Shown: positions 15,305 to 23,459 of the stretch, piece by piece
Numbering within the stretch: the stretch's first letter is position 1
Layout of the letters: each line of letters opens with the position of its first letter
IMG/VR virus record: IMGVR_UViG_3300048929_000760
Span: 1 to 37,614 of that record
Source: a virus
Direction: 5' to 3' (one strand)
Length of the DNA stretch: 37,614 bases
The notes under the pieces: model-generated
Told to the model about the DNA's origin: nothing
What the model saw: only the letters and a program-made list of their open reading frames with translations
The model's database searches: none
Translations under genes and position numbers: made by a program

Positions 15305-16508
15305 GCTCTCTGCGTTTATCCCTCTTTAGTTGTGGGTGATCTGCTAGCAAGACTTTTAGTTTATCCTGTTGCTTGGTCAAGCTAAGCATGTACTTTGCCT
15401 GATTGGCATCATCAAGGCTTCCAGCGACCAGCCTTTTGTACTCTCTAATGCGCCGCTCAATGTAACGTTGCTTTTGCTCGGCCAAGTAAGTCTCTAATGC
15501 TTTTTCTGGCTCAGGCTTAACGGGTAGCTGTGATATGCCGGGGAAAAACGTCGCTAAGGTGTGCCGACACGCCGGGTGAAAAGCTCCCTCAGCCATAGCC
15601 TCAGACAGTAATATATAGCCTGTATCCTTAGATAGCTGTTGTGCCTGCTCTTTAGTAATGCCTGTGTACACATCATCAATCATGACCGTACCTTGATATG
15701 GTAAGCACCAAGGGGAGCAATTAGCATGGGCTGACATGACAACCGTATATACGCCCCACTCATCACGCTTTTTACCCTCGCCTAAAAATGTTGCTCTCTG
15801 ACTGACGGTACGTAGAGCCATTTCAGCGTATGCGCCAATGTTAACTTTGCGCCCATCGCTATAGACAATACAGTCAATACCTCTACTTAAAAACTCCTTT
15901 GTAGCCATGTCCACCGCTTGATCTAAGGTCTTAGCACCTGCTGTAACATAATGGCTTGTACGGTATATAACTTGACGATAAATATCATCCATCTTGCGGT
16001 ATATCGCACCCTCTGCACTACGCAAGTCCTTTTGTATACCCTCCTGTAAGGCTGTAAGCTTTTTATCATTTAAACTAAAAAAAGCATCCTCACGTATTGG
16101 GGGCTGCATGTCTAAATAATTTTTAACTGGTGCAGGTAACTTAGGCTTTATATTATCAGGCACATTAATTCGACCCGTTACCTCTTTACGCTGTAGTCCA
16201 AATGGTTTTAATACCTTATTCCACAGCTTCGACCACCAAGACTCCTGCCGTTTAATGCCTACGTCACAGCTTTGCTTGATGACTGCACCTGTAAGCTTTT
16301 CAGCCTCATCAACTGCCGACTTTATAAGCTTGCGGTTAGCCTTTTGGTAGCTTAATAACGATCTTAACTTTGCCGCCTGCCACTGTTCCCACCTAAAACC
16401 TTCTTTTAGTTCTTGGTCTTGGTGTCTGCTTAAATTACGCTTAAGGGAGCTAATCAATCCTAGTGTCATATCCTCAAATATTTCTCTAATACTATAGGGG
16501 TCTTTCAT
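15294..16508 (-). CDS. Minor capsid protein (Phage_min_cap2 type, portal-associated)
   Basis: A 404-residue protein immediately after the portal (starts overlap ATGA). The middle holds 'GKKRDEWGVYTVVMSAHANC' and 'PWCLPYQGTVMIDDVYTG', and further on 'GAFHPACRHTLATFFPGISQ'. This is the Cys/His pattern (S-A-H-x-x-C-S-x-W-C and H-P-x-C-R-H) of the phage minor capsid protein 2 family, related to the Mu gpF/SPP1 gp7 group. These proteins are packed in the head and help DNA exit. The C-terminal 60 residues are basic and helical. Confidence 0.9.
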   Translation of the reverse strand: MKDPYSIREIFEDMTLGLISSLKRNLSRHQDQELKEGFRWEQWQAAKLRSLLSYQKANRKLIKSAVDEAEKLTGAVIKQSCDVGIKRQESWWSKLWNKVLKPFGLQRKEVTGRINVPDNIKPKLPAPVKNYLDMQPPIREDAFFSLNDKKLTALQEGIQKDLRSAEGAIYRKMDDIYRQVIYRTSHYVTAGAKTLDQAVDMATKEFLSRGIDCIVYSDGRKVNIGAYAEMALRTVSQRATFLGEGKKRDEWGVYTVVMSAHANCSPWCLPYQGTVMIDDVYTGITKEQAQQLSKDTGYILLSEAMAEGAFHPACRHTLATFFPGISQLPVKPEPEKALETYLAEQKQRYIERRIREYKRLVAGSLDDANQAKYMLSLTKQQDKLKVLLADHPQLKRDKRRERHS

Positions 16509-17992
16509 TCGTCTTCATCCTCTGGCGGGTCGTCAGTTTCTCTTACCTCTGGTTCATCGACAGTTAGATTCTGCTCAGCTTTCAGGCGTGCGACTTCCTC
16601 AGCTTTTTGCTCGTCTGTCCATGTGTCGCCGTACATCTGTTCAACGCCTTGCTCAATGGACATTGCACCACCCATTTTAGCTTTAACAACTGTATCAACG
16701 ACACTGTCAAATGAGGGACTTGCGTACTCTCCAAATGTAACAGTGACCTCATAATCAGCCGCTTTACGTTGTTTGCTTGTGTCCTGCACCTTCATCACAG
16801 TGCTGACGAGTAAAGGGATAACCTCATTAAGCCGCTCTACTAGCTTGCCTCTAGTGTAAAGTGTGGCTTTTTCCTTTTCCCTCTGTGCCTCGGCGTTGTC
16901 CATCTTTTTAAGGTCAATACCAAGTGTAGATGGGCTGATAATGCCCTGTAAGCACATATCAATAGCGGATGAGTAGGACGTAACAAAGGCTTCATAGGCA
17001 ATCTGTGGTTGCACCATATCAATCTGCCCTTTTGCTTCCTCCGCCATCACGCTACCGATCTTGATAAACTGATTGTCAAAAGGGTTGGGCCGCTGAAACT
17101 GACCTGTATTGGGGTTTTTAGGTACCAAATCCTCAGGGATGTATTTTTGTACCCTACCTGCTCTAATCGCATCAATCCATTGACTTATAACCTCGTCTAA
17201 AGCATCAAAGCTATCAGCCTTGCTATCAAAGATAGACTTGCCTCGACCATCCCACTTTTTTGATTTATAAAACATTAACGGGACAGCCATAAGGTATTTA
17301 TCATTAAAGGTAATCACAGGCTGTAGGTGTGCCGTCTCTGGCACAGTAGTTAACGCAACCTCTTTGCCTTGGTCATTTAGTAGTTTGGTGTGTATATACC
17401 CAACACCAAACGACTCCACAAGCTGATAGGTTTTATCCTTTAGGCTGTAGTCAGTATAAAAAATAACCTCTTGTAATCTGCCTCTGCTACGCTTGTACTC
17501 CACTTGATCACCGCTGTAAAACTCAATGATCGGATAGTCTGTAATATCAGGGTCTAGGGTAATCTTAAAAGCACCATCCCCTGTAACCAATGCCTCTGCT
17601 ATACTATCCCCTAATAGCTCGTTAAAGTCATTGTCCTTGCTAACCAAGTCCCACAAATCTGACTCAGCATCCTTGTTAAACTTGATGCCGTCTAAGTCCG
17701 CAATCACAATATCAGCTAATCGCTCCGCCACCATTGCCGGCAATCCGCTGTGTATCTTGCGTATAGCTAAACCATCACTAGGCACAGCCGCCCAAAAGCG
17801 GGACTTACCTACGTTATCGGTTGTGGCCTGCTTGTAAAACTGCTCCAACTCTGACGGGTCACCACGATACCATAAACGATTACGTAATACGTTAGTACGA
17901 TAGCTAAAAGGCTCCGTAATCGTAATGATCTGACTTTCAGGCGCTGGATTAATACGCAACATTTTCATGACCATATTTTTAAACCACCCCAC
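16505..17992 (-). CDS. Portal protein (SPP1 gp6 type)
   Basis: A 495-residue protein from a GTG start with GGAGG eight bases upstream. The order terminase, portal, minor capsid is canonical. The N-terminal wing includes 'NVLRNRLWYRGDPSELEQFY', the middle has 'FYSGDQVEYKRSRGRLQEVI', and the crown region has 'GIISPSTLGIDLKKMDNAEA', a stretch characteristic of SPP1-like portals (S-P-x-T-L-G-I-D). The C-terminus is strongly acidic (DDPPEDEDE). It forms the twelve-fold ring through which DNA is packaged. Confidence 0.93.
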   Translation of the reverse strand: MGWFKNMVMKMLRINPAPESQIITITEPFSYRTNVLRNRLWYRGDPSELEQFYKQATTDNVGKSRFWAAVPSDGLAIRKIHSGLPAMVAERLADIVIADLDGIKFNKDAESDLWDLVSKDNDFNELLGDSIAEALVTGDGAFKITLDPDITDYPIIEFYSGDQVEYKRSRGRLQEVIFYTDYSLKDKTYQLVESFGVGYIHTKLLNDQGKEVALTTVPETAHLQPVITFNDKYLMAVPLMFYKSKKWDGRGKSIFDSKADSFDALDEVISQWIDAIRAGRVQKYIPEDLVPKNPNTGQFQRPNPFDNQFIKIGSVMAEEAKGQIDMVQPQIAYEAFVTSYSSAIDMCLQGIISPSTLGIDLKKMDNAEAQREKEKATLYTRGKLVERLNEVIPLLVSTVMKVQDTSKQRKAADYEVTVTFGEYASPSFDSVVDTVVKAKMGGAMSIEQGVEQMYGDTWTDEQKAEEVARLKAEQNLTVDEPEVRETDDPPEDEDE

Positions 17993-17995
17993 TTT

Positions 17996-19318
17996 CTATA
18001 CCTCCAATCTCCGTTTAAACGGCTGTACTGCATACTCGCTACTATCCAGACAGTCAACGGGATAACTACCGTCATCAGTACGTACCCATTCACCTTTTAC
18101 TCGTTCAGCCTCAACCCATGTTGCGTTTTCGATAGCCTCAATCCAATGTTTAAGATGACCCATAATCTTATAGCGCCCTTGGTTAATGAGGATGCTTGTC
18201 AGCCTAATGCGGTCAACAATACCCTCTTTTTTGTAGGCTGGTATGACTTGGATATGGATGTTATTACGCTTTAACTCATTGGTCAAAGCTTGCCTAAATA
18301 ACTTATCCGCTGACTCTGCAAAGATATGAGCATACGACAAAAAAGCGGGATAAGTATCAGCCCACACAACAATTTTTTGTACGATCTCTTGTGCGTATCG
18401 GTCATGCGTGTACTCCGACTTTTTACCTTGCTTATGGTAATACCCATCAATCAATACGACATCTTTGTATTGTGCTGTAAAGCCTGTCAGCGTTGCTACT
18501 GTTGCATCTGTACCTCCGATATCAATCCCAATCGAATACTCAATAAATCGCTTATCCTTAAGCCAATCACGATTAACAACAACCTCACCAAAATTATAAC
18601 CTGTGTAAATACGCCCTGTTGCGGCTGTACGCTTGCCCTCAATGTCTGCTTGATACCATAGAGAGTCTTTATCATACTTACTAATCACAAATTTTAGACG
18701 ATCGTCAGGAATAGATAGATTGTCAAACAGCGTAAAATGCCCGTAGTTATAACCGTCATTATCACCCTGCTCTTTAAGCTTATCTTGATAATCAAGGATG
18801 TCCCGATAAAACCAGTGTGACGGTGGCATAGGGTTTAAGTCAAAAAACAATTGCCGCTTACTGGATGCTAGTGTACGGTCAAATACCTCCTGCACAAAAG
18901 ACTGGTGACACTCATTAACCTCAGTAATGTATGCTGTGCCGTATGAGTTACCTTTTATCCTTGCCGCATCGTTAGCCTTACCACCACCAGCGATAATGAC
19001 AATCTTTTCACCTGTCTTAGTCTGGATGTATAACGCATCCCTATTTTTGTACTCACCTTCTCGGCATCGTCCAGCAAATAGATGCTGTAAGCCAAAACCA
19101 TTGGAATCAATGGCATTCATTTTTGCGGCCGCAAGTGACACACCTGAAACTAAATGCAATTTATCTGGATGCACCTCTAAGCACATAGCGTATGCAATCA
19201 GGTTAATAATGTTTTTGCCGGCACGCTTACCACCCTCAGCTACATTTAACCAAGAGTAAGTACACTGTCTAATATAATTTGCCTGCTTTGCGTTAAGGGG
19301 TGCATACTCAATCATCAT
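17996..19318 (-). CDS. Terminase large subunit
   Basis: A 440-residue packaging motor from the first ATG after GGAGCGGGTG; its 5' end overlaps the small subunit gene. The N-terminal ATPase has '[15 protein letters not shown]' as Walker A, in which the usual final Ser/Thr after GK is Asn. Walker B-like 'TAYITEVNE' and a coupling motif '[14 protein letters not shown]' follow. The C-terminal RNase H-like nuclease has '[12 protein letters not shown]' (first acid), 'IFAESADK' (second) and '[11 protein letters not shown]' (third). It cuts and pumps DNA into the head through the portal encoded next. Confidence 0.95.
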   Translation of the reverse strand: MMIEYAPLNAKQANYIRQCTYSWLNVAEGGKRAGKNIINLIAYAMCLEVHPDKLHLVSGVSLAAAKMNAIDSNGFGLQHLFAGRCREGEYKNRDALYIQTKTGEKIVIIAGGGKANDAARIKGNSYGTAYITEVNECHQSFVQEVFDRTLASSKRQLFFDLNPMPPSHWFYRDILDYQDKLKEQGDNDGYNYGHFTLFDNLSIPDDRLKFVISKYDKDSLWYQADIEGKRTAATGRIYTGYNFGEVVVNRDWLKDKRFIEYSIGIDIGGTDATVATLTGFTAQYKDVVLIDGYYHKQGKKSEYTHDRYAQEIVQKIVVWADTYPAFLSYAHIFAESADKLFRQALTNELKRNNIHIQVIPAYKKEGIVDRIRLTSILINQGRYKIMGHLKHWIEAIENATWVEAERVKGEWVRTDDGSYPVDCLDSSEYAVQPFKRRLEV

Positions 19319-20036
19319 CAATCACCCGCTCCGGGGCAGGGTTGTTGATTAAATCAGCCAGTGCAGTAATCTGTGCGTTAGGGTCAACACCGTCTTTATT
19401 AGGCACTTTAGATTTAAGGACAGCAATACGTGCTTTTTGCTCATCGGTTGCCAAACCTGTCTTAAGCAACTCGTCATACTGCTTAATGAGGCTTTGCAGG
19501 GTACTCATGGCACGACTTTGCGCCTGCAAAAAGTTAGCTTGTTTATCCCAAGCCTGTTGGACTTCCCACTTCTGACCCCAAGAACTGTCACCCTGTTTTT
19601 CCTCAATTTGAGTTGTGGTTAGGTCATCTATGTCTTTAACATACATGATCTGTTGCGCCCTGATGATAGCCGTGTACTGTATCATGATGTTATCCCAAAC
19701 GATGTCAAGCGGCTCTTTAGTTTGTAACTGCTCCATGATCGCTAAAGATTCAGGGGGGAGGTATTTTGCAAACAGACCATGTTTAACTGCCTTACTGTTC
19801 CTTGGTGGCCCTCCCGTTCCACCTCGATTTCCTTTAGCGTTTTGATTGCCGGGGGGTGCGCCCCCTTTATTTGTGTGCACACTTTTTTGTTTGGGTGCAT
19901 CCTTTTTACGTGACCAGCCATAACGCTGTTTCCAGCTTTTTATTGTGTTAAGTGAAACCCCATATTTCTCAGCAAGCTCTTTATATTTTAATCCCTGCAT
20001 GTAATCCTGTTCGGCCGATAATCTTTGATCTGCCAT
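19308..20036 (-). CDS. Terminase small subunit with N-terminal HTH (PBSX-like)
   Basis: A 242-residue protein beginning [23 protein letters not shown] at 20036 is chosen over a GTG five codons earlier because GGGGGTGG is better spaced to it. Residues about 12-42 form a helix-turn-helix ([20 protein letters not shown]). A basic Gly/Asn-rich linker follows ([16 protein letters not shown]), a signature of this family that is thought to contact DNA, then '[19 protein letters not shown]'. A helical C-terminal oligomerisation region completes it. It recognises the pac/cos site for the large subunit. Confidence 0.92.
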   Translation of the reverse strand: MADQRLSAEQDYMQGLKYKELAEKYGVSLNTIKSWKQRYGWSRKKDAPKQKSVHTNKGGAPPGNQNAKGNRGGTGGPPRNSKAVKHGLFAKYLPPESLAIMEQLQTKEPLDIVWDNIMIQYTAIIRAQQIMYVKDIDDLTTTQIEEKQGDSSWGQKWEVQQAWDKQANFLQAQSRAMSTLQSLIKQYDELLKTGLATDEQKARIAVLKSKVPNKDGVDPNAQITALADLINNPAPERVIDDD

Positions 20037-20076
20037 TACATAAATCACCACCCCCGGCGTTGTGTTGGTTTTGTTA

Positions 20077-20220
20077 TTAAACCGTTAATACTGCCACGAA
20101 TATTGCATGTAGTAAATAGAAATACGCATCCTTGTGATCGCCTTTGTCCCTGCAATTAAAGCTTTTACTTATGCTATATAAAATCATAAACAAACCCGCT
20201 ATCCTAATTGCAACGTGCAT
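20077..20220 (-). CDS. 47-residue hypothetical membrane-associated protein
   Basis: Read directly: [20 protein letters not shown], then [20 protein letters not shown], then FVAVLTV. Two hydrophobic helices (residues about 4-18 and 33-47) flank a charged loop ([10 protein letters not shown]), so it may be a helical hairpin in the membrane. AAGGGAGGG lies seven bases before the ATG, a strong site. It sits between the small protein at 20235 and the small terminase. No family recognised. Confidence 0.65.
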   Translation of the reverse strand: MHVAIRIAGLFMILYSISKSFNCRDKGDHKDAYFYLLHAIFVAVLTV

Positions 20221-20234
20221 AATAACGCCCTCCC

Positions 20235-20462
20235 TTAACACCTACTACGTGCAACCTGCCTTACTGGACGATAATAGTCTTGGCTTTTAAGTGTGGTCAC
20301 TTTAGGGATTGGCTTAGGTACATAACGACCTGTGACTACTTGTGATTTAACAATGTGGTCCCATAGCCTTTTTACAGTGTCGTAAATCTGTCTAAATACT
20401 TGTGCAATTATATTTGCTAGTTTTTGTGCCGCCTCATAAGCTTGTTTATAATTCTCGTCCAA
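20235..20462 (-). CDS. Small basic helical protein before the terminase genes
   Basis: A 75-residue protein from a TTG at 20462; AGGGGG is eight bases upstream of that codon, while a TTG three codons earlier overlaps the site. The sequence is helical and basic in its C-terminal half ('YKQAYEAAQKLANIIAQVFR', then 'GRYVPKPIPKVTTLKSQDYY' and 'RPVRQVARSRC'). It is the first gene of the late block below the cassette terminator. No family recognised; a DNA-binding packaging accessory is possible from charge and place only. Confidence 0.7.
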   Translation of the reverse strand: MDENYKQAYEAAQKLANIIAQVFRQIYDTVKRLWDHIVKSQVVTGRYVPKPIPKVTTLKSQDYYRPVRQVARSRC

Positions 20463-20483
20463 ATTTATCAACCCCCTATGTAA

Positions 20484-20513
20484 AAATAAAAAAGCACCCT
20501 GTTAAGAGTGCTT
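20484..20513 (-). terminator. Rho-independent terminator closing the membrane/DUF6731 cassette
   Basis: Minus strand AAGCACTC-TTAACA-GGGTGCTT with an eight-position stem (one T-G pair) followed by TTTTATTTTT. It begins seven bases after the membrane protein stop and should end the cassette transcript before the late genes. Confidence 0.85.
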
Positions 20514-20519
20514 AAAGTT

Positions 20520-21074
20520 CTATGAATTATTTTGCAATGCATCTTTAGAATTAAGTCTACGTGCCTCTTCTCTTTGTGATTCAGTAAGATTGTTATCCTC
20601 AGTATTTTTCAGTTTTGTAGGACTTTTAAAAAGTATTAACATCATCACAAAAACTATGCGAATAGACGATGGAAAGAACCAAAAAATAGTTATCTGCCAT
20701 ACTATGAACGGCCATAATATTTCCGAGTTCTCAATAAAAGGGTACATAACTCCCGAAGCTATTACTGTTAAAAACCCAAGAAAAATTGTCTCGGACAGGT
20801 AAACCGCTAAAAGTACCTTACCCCTGACTTCAAAAATATGTTTTACAATATCTGAATCCTTAATACTCACTAAAATACCCATTAAAGCTGCTAAAAATCC
20901 GACAAGTATTGATGAAAAGGTAATTGTCCCATCCACTATTTTCTCAAATTTATCAATCTTAGAATTAAATCCAAGACTAAGGGCTACGGTTGTGATCAAA
21001 GCCGCTATGAGAAACGGAAGGATGACTTCGATTGTGATCAATACCTTATTTTTCATCGATTCCTTCTTCTTCAT
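20520..21074 (-). CDS. Four-helix membrane protein, second gene of the two-gene cassette
   Basis: A 184-residue membrane protein. Hydrophobic helices lie at about residues 11-35 (LITIEVILPFLIAALITTVA), 49-70 (ITFSSILVGFLAALMGILV), 86-110 (VLLAVYLSETIFLGFLTVIA) and 118-150 (FIVWQITIFWFFPSSIRIVF). A hydrophilic C-terminal tail (NLTESQREEARRLNSKD) follows. The gene is AT-rich and starts seven bases after the DUF6731-like stop, its AAGGA site inside the end of that gene, so the two are co-translated. The size and four helices recall RexB-type pore proteins, but I see no sequence match. Function unknown; a membrane effector is an inference. Confidence 0.82.
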   Translation of the reverse strand: MKKKESMKNKVLITIEVILPFLIAALITTVALSLGFNSKIDKFEKIVDGTITFSSILVGFLAALMGILVSIKDSDIVKHIFEVRGKVLLAVYLSETIFLGFLTVIASGVMYPFIENSEILWPFIVWQITIFWFFPSSIRIVFVMMLILFKSPTKLKNTEDNNLTESQREEARRLNSKDALQNNS

Positions 21075-21081
21075 TTTAACA

Positions 21082-21999
21082 TCATTCCTTCATTAGATAT
21101 TGTAAAATTTTCGTTTTATTATTTGTAACGTGGTAAATTTCATGCATTTTCTCTGCAATTGTATCATGGCTTAATGTAGTTCGTTTTTCCATGCGAAAAC
21201 TCCCAAAATCATGACTTACTTTAGCGAATAAATCCACAATCTCAGTAACAGAATCATCAGTGTATTTATAGTGCATTTCAGCTTTCTTTATGATTCCACT
21301 TTCTTGATTTTCAATAATATCTTGCATTGTATCTATCATCGTTTGAGAATCAAGAGAAGCATCTTTATTATTTCCAACAGAGATTACTACCTCTCCTGTA
21401 ATTCCCTCATACTTTCCAAAATTCTTCAGAATTGAAATAATTGGTCCAGTACCATCAGCTCTTTTAGATCGCATGTCAGCAAATTTAAGATGAATCTTTT
21501 TAAATCTATCTGCTTTTTTTATACCTTCAAGTTTCACAACAGGGGCAATAGGCCTCAAATAGATGGTTTCAGCTTCGTTATCCCAAAGTTGATTTAAATA
21601 ATATTCAACCCCACTAGGTGCTAAACTTGACTTGTTTCTTTGCAACATTAAAATATGATGATCTTCATCATACAATGCAGTCACTTCATTCCCAATATAC
21701 TCATCATCGTCTAACTCTAATGGTTCCATCTTCCCATTTAATTTTCCTTTTGAAGGAATATTATCACCTAGTCTTACAAAATGTAGAAAATAATAATTTA
21801 AGGAACTATAGTACGCCTGTTCTAATCTTGCCTTCTCAGAAAAAAATGCATATGTTCGATCCTCTAGTGAATTAATTGCATTTGCTTTATTAATCCACCT
21901 AACTAAATCAAACAACTTATCAGCACTACTCTTCTTTTCACCAGTTTTAAATACTACCTCATAATATTCAAATCTGACATTCTTATACCTAACAGTCAT
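21082..21999 (-). CDS. DUF6731-like protein, first gene of the two-gene cassette
   Basis: A 305-residue soluble protein. The start at 21999 has AAAAGGAGGGGG five bases upstream; a reading 11 codons longer lacks a site. Segment 'FEYYEVVF' near the start, 'DDEYIGNEVTALYDEDHHIL' then 'MLQRNKSSLAPSGVEYYL' in the middle and 'IVDLFAKVSHDFGSFRMEKR' near the end fit my memory of DUF6731 proteins, found scattered in Firmicutes and phages without a known role. The gene is AT-rich, has no membrane helix, and is coupled to a four-helix membrane protein. It may be a sensor or regulator of that protein, but nothing catalytic can be pointed out. Confidence 0.8.
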   Translation of the reverse strand: MTVRYKNVRFEYYEVVFKTGEKKSSADKLFDLVRWINKANAINSLEDRTYAFFSEKARLEQAYYSSLNYYFLHFVRLGDNIPSKGKLNGKMEPLELDDDEYIGNEVTALYDEDHHILMLQRNKSSLAPSGVEYYLNQLWDNEAETIYLRPIAPVVKLEGIKKADRFKKIHLKFADMRSKRADGTGPIISILKNFGKYEGITGEVVISVGNNKDASLDSQTMIDTMQDIIENQESGIIKKAEMHYKYTDDSVTEIVDLFAKVSHDFGSFRMEKRTTLSHDTIAEKMHEIYHVTNNKTKILQYLMKE

Positions 22000-22020
22000 T
22001 GAACCCCCTCCTTTTCTGTC

Positions 22021-22069
22021 ACTTTTCGACATGAAAGGGAATTATTCCTGCAAAATACCTACTTTTCGA
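22021..22069. repeat. Two direct copies of ACTTTTCGA 40 bp apart upstream of the cassette
   Basis: ACTTTTCGA occurs at 22021-22029 and 22061-22069 in the same orientation, 40 bp apart, about four helical turns. They lie between the terminator at 22143-22169 and the cassette start at 21999, where its promoter should be. They could be binding sites for a regulator. No convincing -35/-10 pair was found there. Confidence 0.4.
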
Positions 22070-22142
22070 GAAAACTTGAATTACAGATACATACCATCGC
22101 ATACTTTTTCACAAGATTATTCTAAATACTTTCATTTTGATT

Positions 22143-22169
22143 AAAATCGCCGCCTCACATGGAAGCGGC
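22143..22169 (-). terminator. Terminator between the early operon and the DUF6731 cassette
   Basis: Minus strand GCCGCTTC-CATGT-GAGGCGGC (eight pairs, one G-U) followed by GATTTTAAT. The GC-rich stem is strong, the T-run short. It would end transcripts from the early operon and from the promoter at 22281-22309. Confidence 0.65.
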
Positions 22170-22274
22170 TATGCTTAGGAGAAAAAATGAATAACTTGGG
22201 TTATGAACCGTATAGAAACAGCAGTATCGGAGCTGATAGGGGTCGTCAAAGCCGTCTCTATACATTTATCTCAC
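22170..22274 (-). ncRNA. Possible short transcript (about 125 nt) between promoter and terminator
   Basis: The minus-strand promoter at 22281-22309 and the terminator at 22143-22169 define a transcript of roughly 125 nt with no recognised gene. It contains a 36-codon reading frame (22265 down to 22155) that starts almost at the predicted 5' end, lacks a Shine-Dalgarno site and ends in the terminator stem, so a small RNA or leader is more likely than a protein. Existence is predicted from signals only. Confidence 0.35.
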
Positions 22275-22280
22275 ACTATC

Positions 22281-22309
22281 ATTTTAACAGGGGTTGACAC
22301 AGAAAACAA
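22281..22309 (-). promoter_or_regulatory. Sigma-A-type promoter, extended -10
   Basis: On the minus strand TTGTTT (22309-22304), a 17-base spacer and TAAAAT (22286-22281) preceded by TG (TGTTAAAAT, an extended -10). Transcription would run toward the terminator at 22169 and, if read through, into the cassette and the late genes. It abuts the LexA-like box at 22310. Confidence 0.6.
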
Positions 22310-22321
22310 GAACATATGTTT
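22310..22321. promoter_or_regulatory. LexA/DinR-like box next to the 22.3-kb promoter
   Basis: GAACATATGTTT, one mismatch from the Gram-positive SOS box GAAC-N4-GTTC. It directly touches the -35 element of the minus-strand promoter (22304-22309), a position where bound LexA could affect RNA polymerase. It also lies next to a + strand TTGACA (22294-22299) whose -10 is poor. Confidence 0.5.
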
Positions 22322-22358
22322 GCTATTTTTCAATCAATTTATAATCAATTTTCGGTCA

Positions 22359-22964
22359 TTATCTTGCAAGCTTCACATATTCTCTTTCTGCTGTCCGTAA
22401 TTTTCGCCTTACTGTACTTTCTGAATTTTCTAGTTTTTGCGTTAAATCCTCTATGCTCAGCCCTTCTACGTAAAATAACGTTAGCAATGCCGTGTGATAA
22501 GGCTTATACTCATTAAGCTTTTCAAGAATAAAATCAATTCTAGCAACTTCTGCTTGCAATTCCTGCAACTCTGTTACACGCTCTATCACTTTATCTATAT
22601 CGTCCCTTACCTCGTAGCCTCTAGCCGCTATTACCTTTTTTATCTTTTGTCTAACATCCTGTAGCAACACTTGATCGCCCTCGTCCATTACATAGGCTGG
22701 CACTGCGTTAAGTTGTGCCCTAGTCCCTGCTGGGTAATCCGTCATGTAGGCATTGGCGGCTGTCTCTAACTTTTGCTCATACGGCGTTAGATACATATAG
22801 CTAGGCATATTACGCAATTTAGCGTGTAGCTCCTGTAGCTGATCATCTTGGTTTAACCGACTCACTGTAATGCCTGCACCCACGCTGTACGTAGATAAAA
22901 CCTTTATACGTGCTTGCTTTTGTCGATATTGGCTAAGCTGCTGAATTACCTCTTTCTCGGTCAT
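22359..22964 (-). CDS. Putative late transcription regulator with sigma-region-4-like HTH
   Basis: A 201-residue helical protein. The C-terminal 55 residues, 'YKPYHTALLTLFYVEGLSIE', then DLTQKLENSESTVRRKLRTA, read as a sigma-70 region-4-like helix-turn-helix: a bulky-hydrophobic 'L-T-L-F-Y-V-E-G-L-S' helix, a turn, and a recognition helix SESTVRRKLRTAERE. In Gram-positive temperate phages proteins of this type (ArpU/RinA-like) at the end of the early operon switch on late genes, and here it is indeed the last early gene before the terminase block. The exact family is not certain. Confidence 0.75.
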   Translation of the reverse strand: MTEKEVIQQLSQYRQKQARIKVLSTYSVGAGITVSRLNQDDQLQELHAKLRNMPSYMYLTPYEQKLETAANAYMTDYPAGTRAQLNAVPAYVMDEGDQVLLQDVRQKIKKVIAARGYEVRDDIDKVIERVTELQELQAEVARIDFILEKLNEYKPYHTALLTLFYVEGLSIEDLTQKLENSESTVRRKLRTAEREYVKLAR

Positions 22965-22965
22965 A

Positions 22966-23184
22966 CTATAGCCCCCAAACCTTTTTAACTAAAGTTTTAA
23001 CAGACACCTGTTTACGCTCATAATCCCCTTGGTACAAGGTTACACAGCCTTTAGAGTGCGTTTTTATCGGCTTTGCAGCTCCTGTACGTGTGTGGCGTGT
23101 GCTGTAGACTTGGCCGTCTTGGGTAATGTAATAGCCCGGATATCCTAAGACTGGTTTTGCTCCTGTATCACTCACTTGCAACAT
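22966..23184 (-). CDS. Free-standing NUMOD4-like small protein
   Basis: A 72-residue basic protein. 'LGYPGYYITQDGQVYSTRHT' and the following 'KGCVTLYQGDYERKQVSVKT', ending LVKKVWGL, match the NUMOD4 pattern (G-Y-x-x-Y-x-I-S/T-x-x-G-x-V-x-S, then V-x-L and H/K-x-L-V-x-x-x-F/W). NUMOD4 is normally an N-terminal DNA-binding module of HNH homing endonucleases, but no HNH part exists here. It overlaps the DUF3310 stop by 17 bp, with GGAGGTG upstream. It could be a domesticated DNA-binding remnant. Confidence 0.72.
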   Translation of the reverse strand: MLQVSDTGAKPVLGYPGYYITQDGQVYSTRHTRTGAAKPIKTHSKGCVTLYQGDYERKQVSVKTLVKKVWGL

Positions 23185-23452
23185 CGGGTGCCACCTCCTG
23201 TTGCTCTATTAGCCGGTTAAGATACCAAGATGCTTTTTGTAAATCCTCAGTACCATTTTTACGCTTCCAGCGCCAAATGTATTTAATCACTTGGCCTGTG
23301 TTATAAGCCTCTGCACCATCAAGCCCTGTCGTAGCTGACTCAATCGCATCTATACATTCGACTTTGCCTTGTCTGTAGTGAGACGGATTAATCGCATCCG
23401 TCTTGCTTGTTCCGTAAACTATCTCATGTGCTAAATCTCCTATATCTTTCAT
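23168..23452 (-). CDS. DUF3310 protein
   Basis: A 94-residue protein with the family signature at residues about 20-36: 'AINPSHYRQGKVECIDAIES', followed by 'YNTGQVIKYIWRWKRKNGTE' and DLQKASWYLNRLIEQQ. DUF3310 proteins are common in phages near replication genes and have been suggested to be nucleotide-related; the role is not proven. It follows the SNF2 helicase gene by seven bases within the early operon. Confidence 0.9.
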   Translation of the reverse strand: MKDIGDLAHEIVYGTSKTDAINPSHYRQGKVECIDAIESATTGLDGAEAYNTGQVIKYIWRWKRKNGTEDLQKASWYLNRLIEQQEVAPDVASE

Positions 23453-23459
23453 GCCGTTT

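Noticed and set aside
22187-22400. Two short + strand frames (22187-22297 and 22203-22400), the first with TAGGAG upstream
   Set aside because: No + strand promoter is seen before 22187, the second frame runs opposite the late regulator gene, and both products look random. The signals in this interval fit a minus-strand promoter better.
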